Below are positions 26,718-35,147 of a stretch of 53,581 nucleotides of DNA, piece after piece. Where the stretch lies: contig NZ_LR027863.1 of NCBI RefSeq assembly GCF_900607235.1, positions 1-53,581 of the forward strand. Direction: 5' to 3'. Positions within the stretch are counted from its first letter, which is position 1; each line of letters begins with the position of its first letter. This DNA is from Olivibacter jilunii (lineage in GTDB: Bacteria > Bacteroidota > Bacteroidia > Sphingobacteriales > Sphingobacteriaceae). A program made the position numbers and the translations under genes. Below the pieces are notes generated by a model that was not told the DNA's origin, made no database searches, and saw nothing but the letters and a program-made list of their open reading frames with translations.

Positions 26718-27560
26718 TCACAGCGAATCACGAAAGAATAACAACAAATCGTTATTCAATCTTTCTTTGTGTGTCAAAAACAGACCATGTGGGGCACCTG
26801 GATAAAGAATAAATTGGCAATTTGCTATTAATGTACAAGCCACATTAGCACTTATATCTTCCGGAACAATTTTGTCGGCATCGCCATGAACGATGAGCGT
26901 GGGAACCGAAATATTAGCTAGGTCATCACGGAAATCGGTTTCCGAAAAAGCTTTTACGCATTGCTTGGTGGCTATGGGAGACGCTGTAAGTGCAATCGAC
27001 ATTTGATATTCCAACATCGCTTTACTTACCGGTTTATTAACCAAATTAACACCAAAAAAATCATTAAAGAAGCTTTCCAAAAAGGCAGGTCGATCGCTCA
27101 CGAGCCCGTCAATCATTTCATTAAATACCTTTGCCTCCAGACCATCCGGGTTATCAGCAGTTTTAAGCATATAAGGTGTAACAGAGCTAAGTAACACAAC
27201 CTTATGAATCCGACTGCTACCATAACGAGTAAAGTATCGAGCAACTTCACCTCCACCCATTGAAAATCCGACTAAGATCACCTGGTGTAAATCAAGCTGC
27301 ACCAATATATCATTCAAATCATCAGCCAGCGTATCATAATCATAACCATGTAATGGACGGGACGACATGCCAAAACCTCTTCTGTCATAGGCGATGGACC
27401 TAAAACCTTGCTGAACAAAAAAGTCCACCTGCGGCTCCCACATTAGATGACTGGACGGCCATCCGTGAATAAACACAAGAGGCTGACCCTCTCCTATGTC
27501 TTCGTAGCATAAAATAATGCGATCTTGACTTCCCTGATCAAACCTTTCTATGAAATTCAT
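26718..27560 (-). CDS. Alpha/beta hydrolase, haloperoxidase-like
   Basis: 280 residues with HGWPSSHLMW (oxyanion region), YDRRGFGMSS, the nucleophile Ser100 in GFSMGGGE, an acid in VHGDADKIVP and the histidine in GAPHGLFLTH. This pattern matches the non-haem chloroperoxidase/arylesterase group, cytoplasmic with no signal peptide. The physiological substrate is unknown; esterase activity is more likely than halogenation. Confidence 0.85.
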   Translation of the reverse strand: MNFIERFDQGSQDRIILCYEDIGEGQPLVFIHGWPSSHLMWEPQVDFFVQQGFRSIAYDRRGFGMSSRPLHGYDYDTLADDLNDILVQLDLHQVILVGFSMGGGEVARYFTRYGSSRIHKVVLLSSVTPYMLKTADNPDGLEAKVFNEMIDGLVSDRPAFLESFFNDFFGVNLVNKPVSKAMLEYQMSIALTASPIATKQCVKAFSETDFRDDLANISVPTLIVHGDADKIVPEDISANVACTLIANCQFILYPGAPHGLFLTHKERLNNDLLLFFRDSL

Positions 27561-27670
27561 ATTTTTTACCTTGAAGGTGAGTTTCTTCCAATAACGCAGA
27601 GAAAACTAAAATGTTTGTAAGTCACACCCATACGTGGGGTCCATTCTTTAATTACGATATAGAGAAAGAC

Positions 27671-27705
27671 CTTTAATGTTTCCCGAATGAAACATCCTAT
27701 TAAAG
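27671..27705. promoter_or_regulatory. Imperfect hairpin in divergent intergenic region
   Basis: CTTTAAT (27671) pairs with ATTAAAG (27699-27705) and GTTTC with GAAAC inside it, with a 5-base bulge and a 6-base loop. It lies between the divergent hydrolase and M42 genes, about 110 bases from either start. No T-run, so an operator is possible; the role is unknown. Confidence 0.35.
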
Positions 27706-27762
27706 ACCCAATCCGGTTGCCTACGTGACGGTGATCGACGAACGTAATTAATTAAAACTTTG

Positions 27763-27770
27763 TACTTTTG
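27763..27770 (+). promoter_or_regulatory. -7 box before the M42 peptidase gene
   Basis: TACTTTTG fits TAnnTTTG, 46 bases before the ATG at 27817. A clear -33 partner was not seen. Confidence 0.45.
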
Positions 27771-27816
27771 CTAACTTTACAGTATTAAGCCTTTTTTAAG
27801 GAACATTATCACATAT

Positions 27817-28935
27817 ATGGCAAAATCAAAAAAGAATACCGATCAGCATCCGGTTGCAATTGTCAATGAAAAAGCTCTGCGCTTTTTCGAGAAGTACATA
27901 AACAATCCTTCACCTACAGGCTACGAATGGGAAGGGCAACGTATTTGGTTAGATTATATAAAACCTTATGTAGACGAAACATTTACAGACAGCTATGGCA
28001 CGGCGGTAGCAGTAATTAATCCAAAGGCTACTTATAAGGTGGTGATAGAGGCTCATTCAGATGAAATTTCGTGGTTTGTTAACTATATTACAAATGACGG
28101 TCTCATTTATGTTATCAGGAATGGCGGCTCTGACCATCAAATTGCACCGTCTAAACGCGTGAATATACATGGCGACAAGGGCGTTGTCAAGGCTGTATTT
28201 GGTTGGCCTGCCATTCATACCAGAGGCGGGGAAAAAGAAGAAGCGCCTTCTTTAAAAAACATTTTTCTCGATTGTGGCTGTACAAGCAAAGAAGAAGTTG
28301 AAGCGCTGGGTATTCATGTGGGATCAGTTATTACCTATGAGGATGAGTTCATGTTATTGAACGACCGTTACTATGTCGGCCGTGCGCTCGACAATCGGGC
28401 CGGAGGTCTTATGATTGCAGAAGTTGCCAGATTGCTGAAAGAAAACAAAAAGAAATTACCTTTCTCTTTATATATTGTAAATGCGGTACAAGAAGAGGTT
28501 GGTTTACGCGGTGCCGAAATGATCACCCAAACCATTAAACCTAATCTCGCTATTATAACGGATGTGACGCATGACACGCAGACGCCGATGATCAACAAAA
28601 TCACACAAGGTGATTTGGCATGCGGAAAAGGTCCCGTCATCTCTTATGCGCCGTCAATTCAAATTAACTTAAACAAGCTCCTGATCGATACAGCCATTGA
28701 AAAGAAAATTCCTTTCCAACGACAGGCTTCTTCACGAGTAACCGGTACCGACACAGACGCTTTCGCCTATTCTAATGGGGGGGTGCCATCGGCGCTCATA
28801 TCTCTCCCACTCCGATATATGCATACCACGGTCGAAATGATTCATAAAGAAGATGTTGATAATGTAATTCGATTAATATACGAAGTACTTTTAAATATCA
28901 AAGCTGATCAGGACTTCAGAACTTTTGCCAAATAA
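27817..28935 (+). CDS. M42 family metallo-aminopeptidase
   Basis: Cytoplasmic dinuclear-metal peptidase that trims short peptides. 372 residues with the metal-ligand stretches of the family: EAHSDEISWFV (His, Asp), GRALDNRAGG (bridging Asp), VQEEVGLRGA (catalytic Glu pair) and ITDVTHDT, plus the late MHTTVEM. The family was first annotated as endoglucanase M, which is incorrect. It is followed closely by a palindrome and an exporter gene, but those may be a separate unit. Confidence 0.92.
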   Translation: MAKSKKNTDQHPVAIVNEKALRFFEKYINNPSPTGYEWEGQRIWLDYIKPYVDETFTDSYGTAVAVINPKATYKVVIEAHSDEISWFVNYITNDGLIYVIRNGGSDHQIAPSKRVNIHGDKGVVKAVFGWPAIHTRGGEKEEAPSLKNIFLDCGCTSKEEVEALGIHVGSVITYEDEFMLLNDRYYVGRALDNRAGGLMIAEVARLLKENKKKLPFSLYIVNAVQEEVGLRGAEMITQTIKPNLAIITDVTHDTQTPMINKITQGDLACGKGPVISYAPSIQINLNKLLIDTAIEKKIPFQRQASSRVTGTDTDAFAYSNGGVPSALISLPLRYMHTTVEMIHKEDVDNVIRLIYEVLLNIKADQDFRTFAK

Positions 28936-28945
28936 TTTAATTGCA

Positions 28946-28976
28946 CTCGTATGCCTATATCACTTAGGCGTACGAG
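28946..28976 (+). promoter_or_regulatory. 12-bp stem palindrome at the MFS gene start
   Basis: CTCGTATGCCTA and TAGGCGTACGAG pair over 12 positions with one mismatch around a 7-base loop. It begins 10 bases after the M42 stop and ends exactly before the first ATG of the MFS gene. There is no T-run, so it may be an operator or an RNA structure rather than a terminator. Confidence 0.5.
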
Positions 28977-28994
28977 ATGCTTAGCTATATCTTA

Positions 28995-30140
28995 ATGAAG
29001 TACCTCACGTTGTTTATGGCCATTTGCTGCGGCTTGGTCGTTGCTAACCTGTATTATTGCCAACCTCTGCTACCTCTTATAGCAGACGATTTTGGTATAC
29101 GGGAGGCAGAAGCCGGAAGCATTACTTATATTACCCAATTAGGTTATGCAGCAGGTCTGTTACTCTTTGTTCCGCTAGGTGACCTATTGGAAAAGAAACA
29201 ACAGATTATCGTTACAACCACTTTTTCCGTTATTGTCCTCCTCGGTGCGGCCTTTACAAAATCATTCCTTCTTCTACAGGTACTATGCTTTCTCATCGGA
29301 TTGTTTTCGATTGTCCCGCAACTGATTATTCCGCTAGCGGCCAGCCTTGCTCCCGAGGAAAAACGAGGCAGTGTGATCGGCCTGGTAATGGGAGGGCTGT
29401 TGATAGGCATTGTCTCTTCCAGATCATTAAGTGGCTATATTGGGTACACTTTCGGTTGGCGACAAATGTATTATACAGCCGCCACTATCTGCTTTCTCCT
29501 AGTATTAATCATGCAAAGGGTATTTGTGAAAAGCAAGCCTACCTACCACGGTACTTATCAATCGCTTATGTTATCGATTATCTACTATGTAAAAACATTT
29601 TCGCAACTACGAATCGCATCGATCAGCAATGCCATATCATTTGCCAGCATGAGTGCCTTTTGGGTTACTATGGTTTTATTTTTATCGGCTAAGCCCTTTG
29701 AATACAATACAGTTCAGATCGGTTTATTTGGCATTATTGGGGCCTCCGGTGCATTGGCAGCCCCTTTGGTTGGTAAGCGAAGTAGCGGAAGTATAGCGGT
29801 TGTTAAAAAGATATCTTTATTAGGTTTATTAGCACAACTACTTGGATATGTTGCTTTTTATTTTACGGGTAGTAAAATAATCCTGCTCATCATAGGCATC
29901 GTTTTAATAGATATAGGTCATCAAGCTTTACAGATTAGCAATCAAACGCTCATCTATTCGTTAAAACCGGACGCTAGAAATCGATTCAACACTGTATTTA
30001 TGACCTCCACCTTTATAGGAGGTGCCGCGGGATCAGCTATTGGGATTTTTCTGTTTCATATGGGCGGTTGGAATATATTCTGTATAGGCATTAGCATACT
30101 AATCTTATGCAATATTCTTATTAATACGAAACGGCAGTAG
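28995..30140 (+). CDS. MFS transporter, YnfM/AraJ-like exporter
   Basis: A major facilitator protein of about 381 residues with 12 predicted membrane helices; the first helix starts at once (KYLTLFMAICCG) and is followed by VANLYYCQPLL and the loop motif region GDLLEKK, typical of DHA1-type proton-driven exporters. No substrate can be named. The ATG at 28977 would add six residues and directly abut the palindrome; 28995 gives the cleaner N-terminus. Confidence 0.88.
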   Translation: MKYLTLFMAICCGLVVANLYYCQPLLPLIADDFGIREAEAGSITYITQLGYAAGLLLFVPLGDLLEKKQQIIVTTTFSVIVLLGAAFTKSFLLLQVLCFLIGLFSIVPQLIIPLAASLAPEEKRGSVIGLVMGGLLIGIVSSRSLSGYIGYTFGWRQMYYTAATICFLLVLIMQRVFVKSKPTYHGTYQSLMLSIIYYVKTFSQLRIASISNAISFASMSAFWVTMVLFLSAKPFEYNTVQIGLFGIIGASGALAAPLVGKRSSGSIAVVKKISLLGLLAQLLGYVAFYFTGSKIILLIIGIVLIDIGHQALQISNQTLIYSLKPDARNRFNTVFMTSTFIGGAAGSAIGIFLFHMGGWNIFCIGISILILCNILINTKRQ

Positions 30141-30236
30141 GTATTAATTTTATACAGAAATAATTACCTGTTAGTTGATAGTTAATGGAAATAGAGATTC
30201 AAAATGATCATTCCCGACTCTTCCATCGTTCAAAAA

Positions 30237-31262
30237 CTATTTATTTGGTTCCACTAACCGATAAATACTTCCTTTATCGCCTGCTAACAGAACAAAACGG
30301 CCGCTTTCGGAAGATCGGACCACATTATAACCTTTTTCATCCATTAATTTCCATGATTGTCCGCTATCCATGGAAAGATCGGTGCCTGATGTGCCTGTTG
30401 CAATAACTAACGTATCATTAATAAATTCAACACAGGATTTAAAGCCAGACAACCTGGTTTTGGGTGCATTCCATGTTATGCCATTGCCTGATAATTGGAT
30501 TACATTGTTGTTGTTTTTAAAATTCTTATAATCACCTCCAATAGCAACGAGCTGTTTTTGTCCGTTTATCGCTAACGAAAATATACCTTGCGAAGCTTCG
30601 CCCTGTTCAATAGGTACTTTATAACTCGTCCAAGATTGTCCGAAGTTATAAGAAAACAACAAACGTGCTTGCGTTCCACCGGTTCCAATCCACACTAAAC
30701 CATTTCCTACTGTTCGAATGCTGGTACCACTTGCCGCAAAGCCCGCTTCTCCTGCTTTCATTTGGACGTTAGCTTCGTCACTAATATTTAGCCAAGTACG
30801 TCCACCATCCTCTGTCGCGACAAGCTGAAGTTTCCCCTCTATAGGGTCGCCAAATACGATTCCCCTTTTCTCATCCCAAAACCCCATGCCGTCGTAAAAT
30901 ATCTCCTTGATATCGTAACTATGCACTTTTTCCCACGACTCTCCTCCATCTTCAGTTAATAGAATGACAGCAGGGCTTCCCGCATTTACCATAACCGCTT
31001 TTTTATCTGAAAAAGCCACTACTGACCGAAAATCGAAATCTTCGTAACCCTTGGCAATTAGCCAAGTCCAGTTTTTGCCTCCATCTGTTGTTTTCGCGAT
31101 GGTTCCTTTCGTTCCGGTAATCCAAGCCACACTGTCATTTGGAATAGACATTCCTCTGAAGCTGACTTCGTTTCCTTCTTGCAGTTTCTCTAGCTTGTAT
31201 TGCTGACCTTTTGCGGCATCTATAACAATAAAAAAAATAAAAGATAGTATAAATTTATTCAT
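30237..31262 (-). CDS. Secreted YCF48-like BNR/beta-propeller protein
   Basis: From the ATG at 31262: a signal peptide (MNKFILSFIFFIVIDAAKGQ) followed by about seven repeats of a beta-propeller blade with the BNR-type SxDGGxxW pattern (KTTDGGKNW, TEDGGESWEKV, ATEDGGRTWLN, SMDSGQSWKL). Proteins of the YCF48 family include photosystem II assembly factors in phototrophs, but in Bacteroidota the role is unknown. The start overlaps the folP stop by eight bases, so it is translationally coupled to folP. Confidence is high in the fold, low in the function. Confidence 0.82.
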   Translation of the reverse strand: MNKFILSFIFFIVIDAAKGQQYKLEKLQEGNEVSFRGMSIPNDSVAWITGTKGTIAKTTDGGKNWTWLIAKGYEDFDFRSVVAFSDKKAVMVNAGSPAVILLTEDGGESWEKVHSYDIKEIFYDGMGFWDEKRGIVFGDPIEGKLQLVATEDGGRTWLNISDEANVQMKAGEAGFAASGTSIRTVGNGLVWIGTGGTQARLLFSYNFGQSWTSYKVPIEQGEASQGIFSLAINGQKQLVAIGGDYKNFKNNNNVIQLSGNGITWNAPKTRLSGFKSCVEFINDTLVIATGTSGTDLSMDSGQSWKLMDEKGYNVVRSSESGRFVLLAGDKGSIYRLVEPNK

Positions 31263-32112
31263 AGTATGAACTCCTTTTAGCTTCACCGGCACGGGTTTTC
31301 ATGACGAGTTTTCTGACTTCAACCGCTTCTTTAACATCATGTACCCTGATCATTTCAACGCCTTTAAACAGTAAGATTGTATTTAATACACTGGTTCCGT
31401 TTAATGCTTCTTGAGGACTGCTATTTAACAGCTTATATATCATTGATTTTCTCGACACGGCACCCAATATGGGAAGCCCCAAGACTCTCAACTCTTCAAT
31501 CCTACTCAGTAACAGATAGTTCTGTTCTAATGTTTTGGCAAAACCGAAGCCGGGATCAACTATAATATCCTTGACCCCTGCTGAACGCAACGCCTCTATC
31601 TTCTTTGTTAGATCACTGGTAATATCGTTTATCAGATCTTGATAAGCGGTTTCATTTTGCATGGTTTCGGGCGTCCCTTTACTGTGCATAAGTACATAGG
31701 GAACACCCAGTCTGGCGATAGTAGTAAACATTTTTTCGTCAAGATTTCCTCCTCCAATGTCGTTAATTATATGAGCACCGTATTTAACTGCCTCGATAGC
31801 AACATCCGCACGAAAGGTATCAATGGATAAAACAGCGTTTGGGTAAGTTTTTCGAATAGCATCAACTATTGGTAGTAATCGGTCCAACTCCTCTTGGAAA
31901 TCCACCACGCGTGCACCAGGTCGCGACGAGTAAGCACCAACATCTATTATATCCGCCCCTTCTTCTAACATCGTTCCCACTCTATCCAATGCATTATTAA
32001 GGTTGTTATGCTTTCCACCATCAAAAAAAGAATCGGGTGTCATATTGAGTATCCCCATTATCTTGGGTATGTGGAAATCCAACAATTTACCGCCTACATT
32101 GCAAAATTTCAT
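31255..32112 (-). CDS. folP: Dihydropteroate synthase
   Basis: Joins p-aminobenzoate to dihydropterin pyrophosphate, the sulfonamide-sensitive step of folate synthesis. 285 residues with the two signatures of the family: IMGILNMTPDSFFDGG near the N-terminus and ADIIDVGAYSSRPGA, with IVDPGFGFAKT and GAVSRKSMI further on. The promoter lies 57 bases upstream; the YCF48-like gene overlaps its 3' end. Confidence 0.96.
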   Translation of the reverse strand: MKFCNVGGKLLDFHIPKIMGILNMTPDSFFDGGKHNNLNNALDRVGTMLEEGADIIDVGAYSSRPGARVVDFQEELDRLLPIVDAIRKTYPNAVLSIDTFRADVAIEAVKYGAHIINDIGGGNLDEKMFTTIARLGVPYVLMHSKGTPETMQNETAYQDLINDITSDLTKKIEALRSAGVKDIIVDPGFGFAKTLEQNYLLLSRIEELRVLGLPILGAVSRKSMIYKLLNSSPQEALNGTSVLNTILLFKGVEMIRVHDVKEAVEVRKLVMKTRAGEAKRSSYYE

Positions 32113-32169
32113 ATATCTAATTGAGCAGGTATTGAACCCGAGTTAATGCTTAGGATCGACTATCTTTTG

Positions 32170-32200
32170 CAAACTTAGAGAAAAAGCGATTATCATGCAA
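32170..32200 (-). promoter_or_regulatory. folP promoter
   Basis: TAAGTTTG (32170-32177) with a TTG exactly 20 bases upstream (32198-32200) on the minus strand, a good fit to the Bacteroidota housekeeping promoter (TTG, 19-22 bases, TAnnTTTG). Confidence 0.7.
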
Positions 32201-32324
32201 TAAATTGATTTCTGACAAGGGGCTTTTACATTCCGATGTGTTTTTTTAAATTTCAATTCGATATATTCGAAATAGATTTTTTTTTGTGTTAGGTTTGCAA
32301 GACTTAAGAGAATGATAAATACAC

Positions 32325-32900
32325 GTGAACAGGATTTTTTTCAAGCAGAAGACGGCATACGAGATAATAATTAGCAAGTGTAGAGATCTGTTTGTGAAAA
32401 AAGCGGCGGACTATGGGACGGCTTGGCGCATTATGCGGCTGCCCTCTGTTACCGATCAGATTTTCATTAAGGCCCAACGGATCCGGACAATTGAAGAAAA
32501 CAAATTCGCCAAAATTCCCGATGATATTCCGTCTGAGTACATTGGTATTATCAATTACTGTATAATTGCCATGATTCAACTCGAGCTGCCGGCCGATACA
32601 GAGGAGAATTTGCCTATTGAAAAAGTGAAAGAATTGTATGACCGATATATTAACGAAACAAAAGAGCTAATGCTTTCAAAAAATCACGATTATGGTGAGG
32701 CTTGGAGAGACCTCCGTATCGGCTCACTCACTGACTTGATTTTGATGAAAATATTCAGGGTAAAACAAATTGAGGATAACAGCGGATTAACTCTTGCCTC
32801 TGAGGGCGTAAAAGCTAATTATCAGGATATGCTTAACTACTCCGTTTTCGCACTTATAAAATTAAGGCACCTGGAGGAAGAACAAGTTCCAAACATATAA
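32325..32900 (+). CDS. DUF1599 protein, 5' end broken by an adapter insert
   Basis: As read, a frame from 32325 gives MNRIFFKQKTAYEI before the genuine DUF1599 sequence (IISKCRDLFVKKAADYGTAWR). That N-terminus is encoded by sequencing-adapter DNA. The natural start is the ATG at 32312; removing bases 32333-32357 gives MINTREQYEIIISKCRDLF, the expected family start, in one frame. The protein consists of two similar halves of about 75 residues, each with a KxxDYGxAWRxxR and a LTDxI motif. The function is unknown. It belongs to the conserved run folP - DUF1599 - DoxX seen in Bacteroidota. Confidence 0.85.
   Translation: MNRIFFKQKTAYEIIISKCRDLFVKKAADYGTAWRIMRLPSVTDQIFIKAQRIRTIEENKFAKIPDDIPSEYIGIINYCIIAMIQLELPADTEENLPIEKVKELYDRYINETKELMLSKNHDYGEAWRDLRIGSLTDLILMKIFRVKQIEDNSGLTLASEGVKANYQDMLNYSVFALIKLRHLEEEQVPNI
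32333..32365 (+). other. Illumina P7 flow-cell oligonucleotide sequence (artefact)
   Basis: Bases 32342-32365 match all 24 bases of the Illumina P7 oligonucleotide (starting CAAGCAGAAG, ending TACGAGAT), preceded by a run of seven T, as in the flow-cell-bound form. The last eight bases (32358-32365) also fit the gene, so the extra DNA is 32333-32357, 25 bases, which shifts the frame. This is a technical, not a biological, feature. Confidence 0.95.
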
Positions 32901-32906
32901 AATGCT

Positions 32907-34091
32907 ATGAACGCTACAACCGTAAAGCAACATAAAAGTTCCTTTCTATTGATATTTTCCCGTTTGTTCGTTGGCTTTTTATTTGTTTTCTCCGGATTAA
33001 TCAAAGCGAATGATCCGATAGGATTTTCATACAAACTTCAAGAATATTTTGAGGTCTTTCATGTAGCATTCCTTAACAACTATGCCGTTGCTTTTGCCAT
33101 TGTTTTATGCAGTTTGGAAATAGTGCTCGGAATTTTATTGCTTTTCGGCTTATATAGCAAAAAGGTGGCTCTCGGCCTACTGCTACTTATAGTGTTTTTC
33201 ACCTTTCTTACTTTTTATTCGGCATTTTTCAATGTAGTAACTTCTTGTGGCTGCTTCGGCGATGCTATAAAACTGACACCGTGGCAGTCTTTTAGCAAGG
33301 ATTTGATTCTGTCATTTTTCATTCTCATTATTTTTTTGAACAGAAAAAAAATACAGCCTCTGTTTTCCAATGAGATCAGCCAAGCACTTACCCTTTCGGC
33401 TGCCATTGTTCTAAGCATAGGAATTGGAGTTTACACTTACAGTTTTTTACCCTTCATCGATTTCCTCCCTTATAAAGAAGGAAATAATCTACCTGCCTTG
33501 ATGCACGTTCCCAAAGGAGCACCGTTGGATGAATATGAAATCACCTATACACTTCAAAATAAAACGACTCAGGAGACCAAATCGGTGACAGATAAGGTTT
33601 ATCTTCAGCAGGAGCTTTGGAAAGATGAAAATTGGGAAGTTATAGGCGAACCCACAAGCCGTTTAATAAAAGAGGGATATCAAGCCCCCATTAAAGATTT
33701 GAGTATAACCGATGCTCAGGGTGTTGATTATACAAAGGAAATCATTGAAAACCCTTATTACAACCTGATATTTGTTGCCTATAATCTTGATCAGACAAAT
33801 CCAAAGGCATTGAATAAAGTGAATGATCTTGCGAAACGGGCTTCGGAAGAGTATAATGTTCGAGCGGTGCTACTCACGGCTAGTACAGCACAAGACGTGA
33901 GCGAACTTGACCATCAGACTAAACTTTATGCAGAAACCTTTTTTGCCGATGCGGTTCCTCTAAAAAGCATGGTACGGGCGAATCCCGGTATCATTTTACT
34001 TAAAGATGGCGTCGTTGTCAAAAAGTGGCACTATCGCACGCTTCCTACTTTTGAAACCTTAGCCAAACGATATTTTGAACATTTAGAATAA
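32907..34091 (+). CDS. DoxX-family membrane protein, BT_3928 type
   Basis: 394 residues in two parts. The first (to about residue 165) is a DoxX-like four-to-five-helix membrane domain (RLFVGFLFVFSGLIKANDPIGFSYKL) with the Cys-Gly-Cys pair of TSCGCFGDAI; the second is a soluble part ending in a thioredoxin-like region (NLIFVAYNLDQTN ... GIILLKDGVVVKKWHY). Members of this conserved Bacteroidota family (BT_3928) are thought to act in redox or quinone-linked chemistry, but this is untested. It is seven bases after the DUF1599 gene, and 13 bases before aroK. Confidence 0.82.
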   Translation: MNATTVKQHKSSFLLIFSRLFVGFLFVFSGLIKANDPIGFSYKLQEYFEVFHVAFLNNYAVAFAIVLCSLEIVLGILLLFGLYSKKVALGLLLLIVFFTFLTFYSAFFNVVTSCGCFGDAIKLTPWQSFSKDLILSFFILIIFLNRKKIQPLFSNEISQALTLSAAIVLSIGIGVYTYSFLPFIDFLPYKEGNNLPALMHVPKGAPLDEYEITYTLQNKTTQETKSVTDKVYLQQELWKDENWEVIGEPTSRLIKEGYQAPIKDLSITDAQGVDYTKEIIENPYYNLIFVAYNLDQTNPKALNKVNDLAKRASEEYNVRAVLLTASTAQDVSELDHQTKLYAETFFADAVPLKSMVRANPGIILLKDGVVVKKWHYRTLPTFETLAKRYFEHLE

Positions 34092-34104
34092 GCAGTTATA
34101 TTTC

Positions 34105-34617
34105 ATGTTAAAAAAACATATCTTCCTAGTGGGCTTTATGGGTGTTGGAAAAACTACGAATGGTAAAAAGCTGGCCCAAGCGTTAAATAGAAAATTCATA
34201 GACTTAGATGAAACTTTCGTAGAGCAGGCAGGTATGTCCATTACTGACTATTTTAAGAAGCATGGAGAGGAAGCTTTTCGTGTCAAAGAAAGAGATATCC
34301 TACAAAATCTTTCGGCTCCCGAAGCTGCAGTGATAGCGACTGGAGGTGGAGCGCCTTGCTTCTTCGACAATATGGAATGGATGAATAAAAATGGCATCAC
34401 GATCTATCTGCAAATCCCCACAGCCGCTTTGGCGAAACGATTAGCCGCAAGCAAAAGACATAAACGACCATTGATACAGGATTTGAGTGAAGAACAAATT
34501 TTTGAATTCATCAATGAGCGAATGCTCGTTCGGCATCCATATTATGCTCAAGCACATCATCATATCAATGTCATCGATCTCAATATTGATGAGCTTATAA
34601 AAAACTTGAACTTATAG
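34105..34617 (+). CDS. aroK: Shikimate kinase
   Basis: Phosphorylates shikimate in aromatic amino acid synthesis. 170 residues with the P-loop GFMGVGKT (residues 10-17), the substrate-binding Asp/Arg region (FIDLDETF, FRVKERDIL), the second glycine motif IATGGGA and the adenine-side RxxRP (HKRPLIQ). The 3' end overlaps the convergent DUF721 gene by six bases. Confidence 0.95.
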   Translation: MLKKHIFLVGFMGVGKTTNGKKLAQALNRKFIDLDETFVEQAGMSITDYFKKHGEEAFRVKERDILQNLSAPEAAVIATGGGAPCFFDNMEWMNKNGITIYLQIPTAALAKRLAASKRHKRPLIQDLSEEQIFEFINERMLVRHPYYAQAHHHINVIDLNIDELIKNLNL

Positions 34618-34902
34618 AATAACTACATCTTCGATTACTACTCGGCCTACATATTCATTAAGTTTGCCTATAATCTGAGAACGCATCAGGATCAGCTCAT
34701 TTTTTATAACAGCCGATTCTACTCTTACGAACAGCTTCTTGTCCCGTATAAATAATTGTCTCGTGCGATTGGCGATCGCAGTTCCCATTAAGTCGGGCCA
34801 TGCAGCCAATATAGAAGTTTCATCAAATTTCCGCCGCAGTTTCAATGCGTCTAGGTATTGACTAATCGCTTCTTTCAATGTCTTATCATTTGTACGGCCC
34901 AT
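34612..34902 (-). CDS. DUF721 (DciA-like) protein
   Basis: From the ATG at 34902, a 96-residue DUF721 protein (MGRTNDKTLKEAISQYLDAL ... LNEYVGRVVIEDVVIL). The family contains DciA, which helps load the replicative helicase in bacteria lacking DnaC. The frame extends to 34941 but the shorter start matches the family. It lies downstream of recF on the same strand after a 245-base gap; the recF-DUF721 pair is common in Bacteroidota, which fits a DNA replication role. Confidence 0.8.
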   Translation of the reverse strand: MGRTNDKTLKEAISQYLDALKLRRKFDETSILAAWPDLMGTAIANRTRQLFIRDKKLFVRVESAVIKNELILMRSQIIGKLNEYVGRVVIEDVVIL

Positions 34903-35051
34903 TTGTAATTTGGATAAAATATTGATGTCAAAATATAGCAAAGCCTGCTCAACGATGGCTTTTTATTTGACCAAAAGATTAAGCCAACCTATTCTTTTTA
35001 TTTCCGCTTGTCATTCGTATCAAAAACTATTATTGGCTCACGTATTGACGT

Positions 35052-35059
35052 CAAAGTTA
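35052..35059 (-). promoter_or_regulatory. Possible -7 box between recF and the DUF721 gene
   Basis: TAACTTTG on the minus strand fits TAnnTTTG. If used, the DUF721 gene would have its own promoter with a leader of about 145 bases. The -33 partner is weak. Confidence 0.35.
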
Positions 35060-35147
35060 CAAATAGACTAGTCATTTTAAGCAAAAGTTTTCAACATTAA
35101 CCGAAACGCTAACTGACATATTAGCTAGTTTGCATTATTGGCCTCCG

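Noticed and set aside
25600-27560. Oxygenase and hydrolase as a small natural-product cluster
   Set aside because: They share a strand but are 149 bases apart, with no synthase, carrier protein or tailoring genes nearby; the pairing is not enough evidence.
30185-30406. 73-codon plus-strand frame
   Set aside because: Mostly antisense to the YCF48-like gene and without signal peptide, domain or promoter.
32325-32365. Novel N-terminal extension of the DUF1599 protein
   Set aside because: The bases equal the P7 oligonucleotide plus T-tail, and removing 25 bases restores the normal start.
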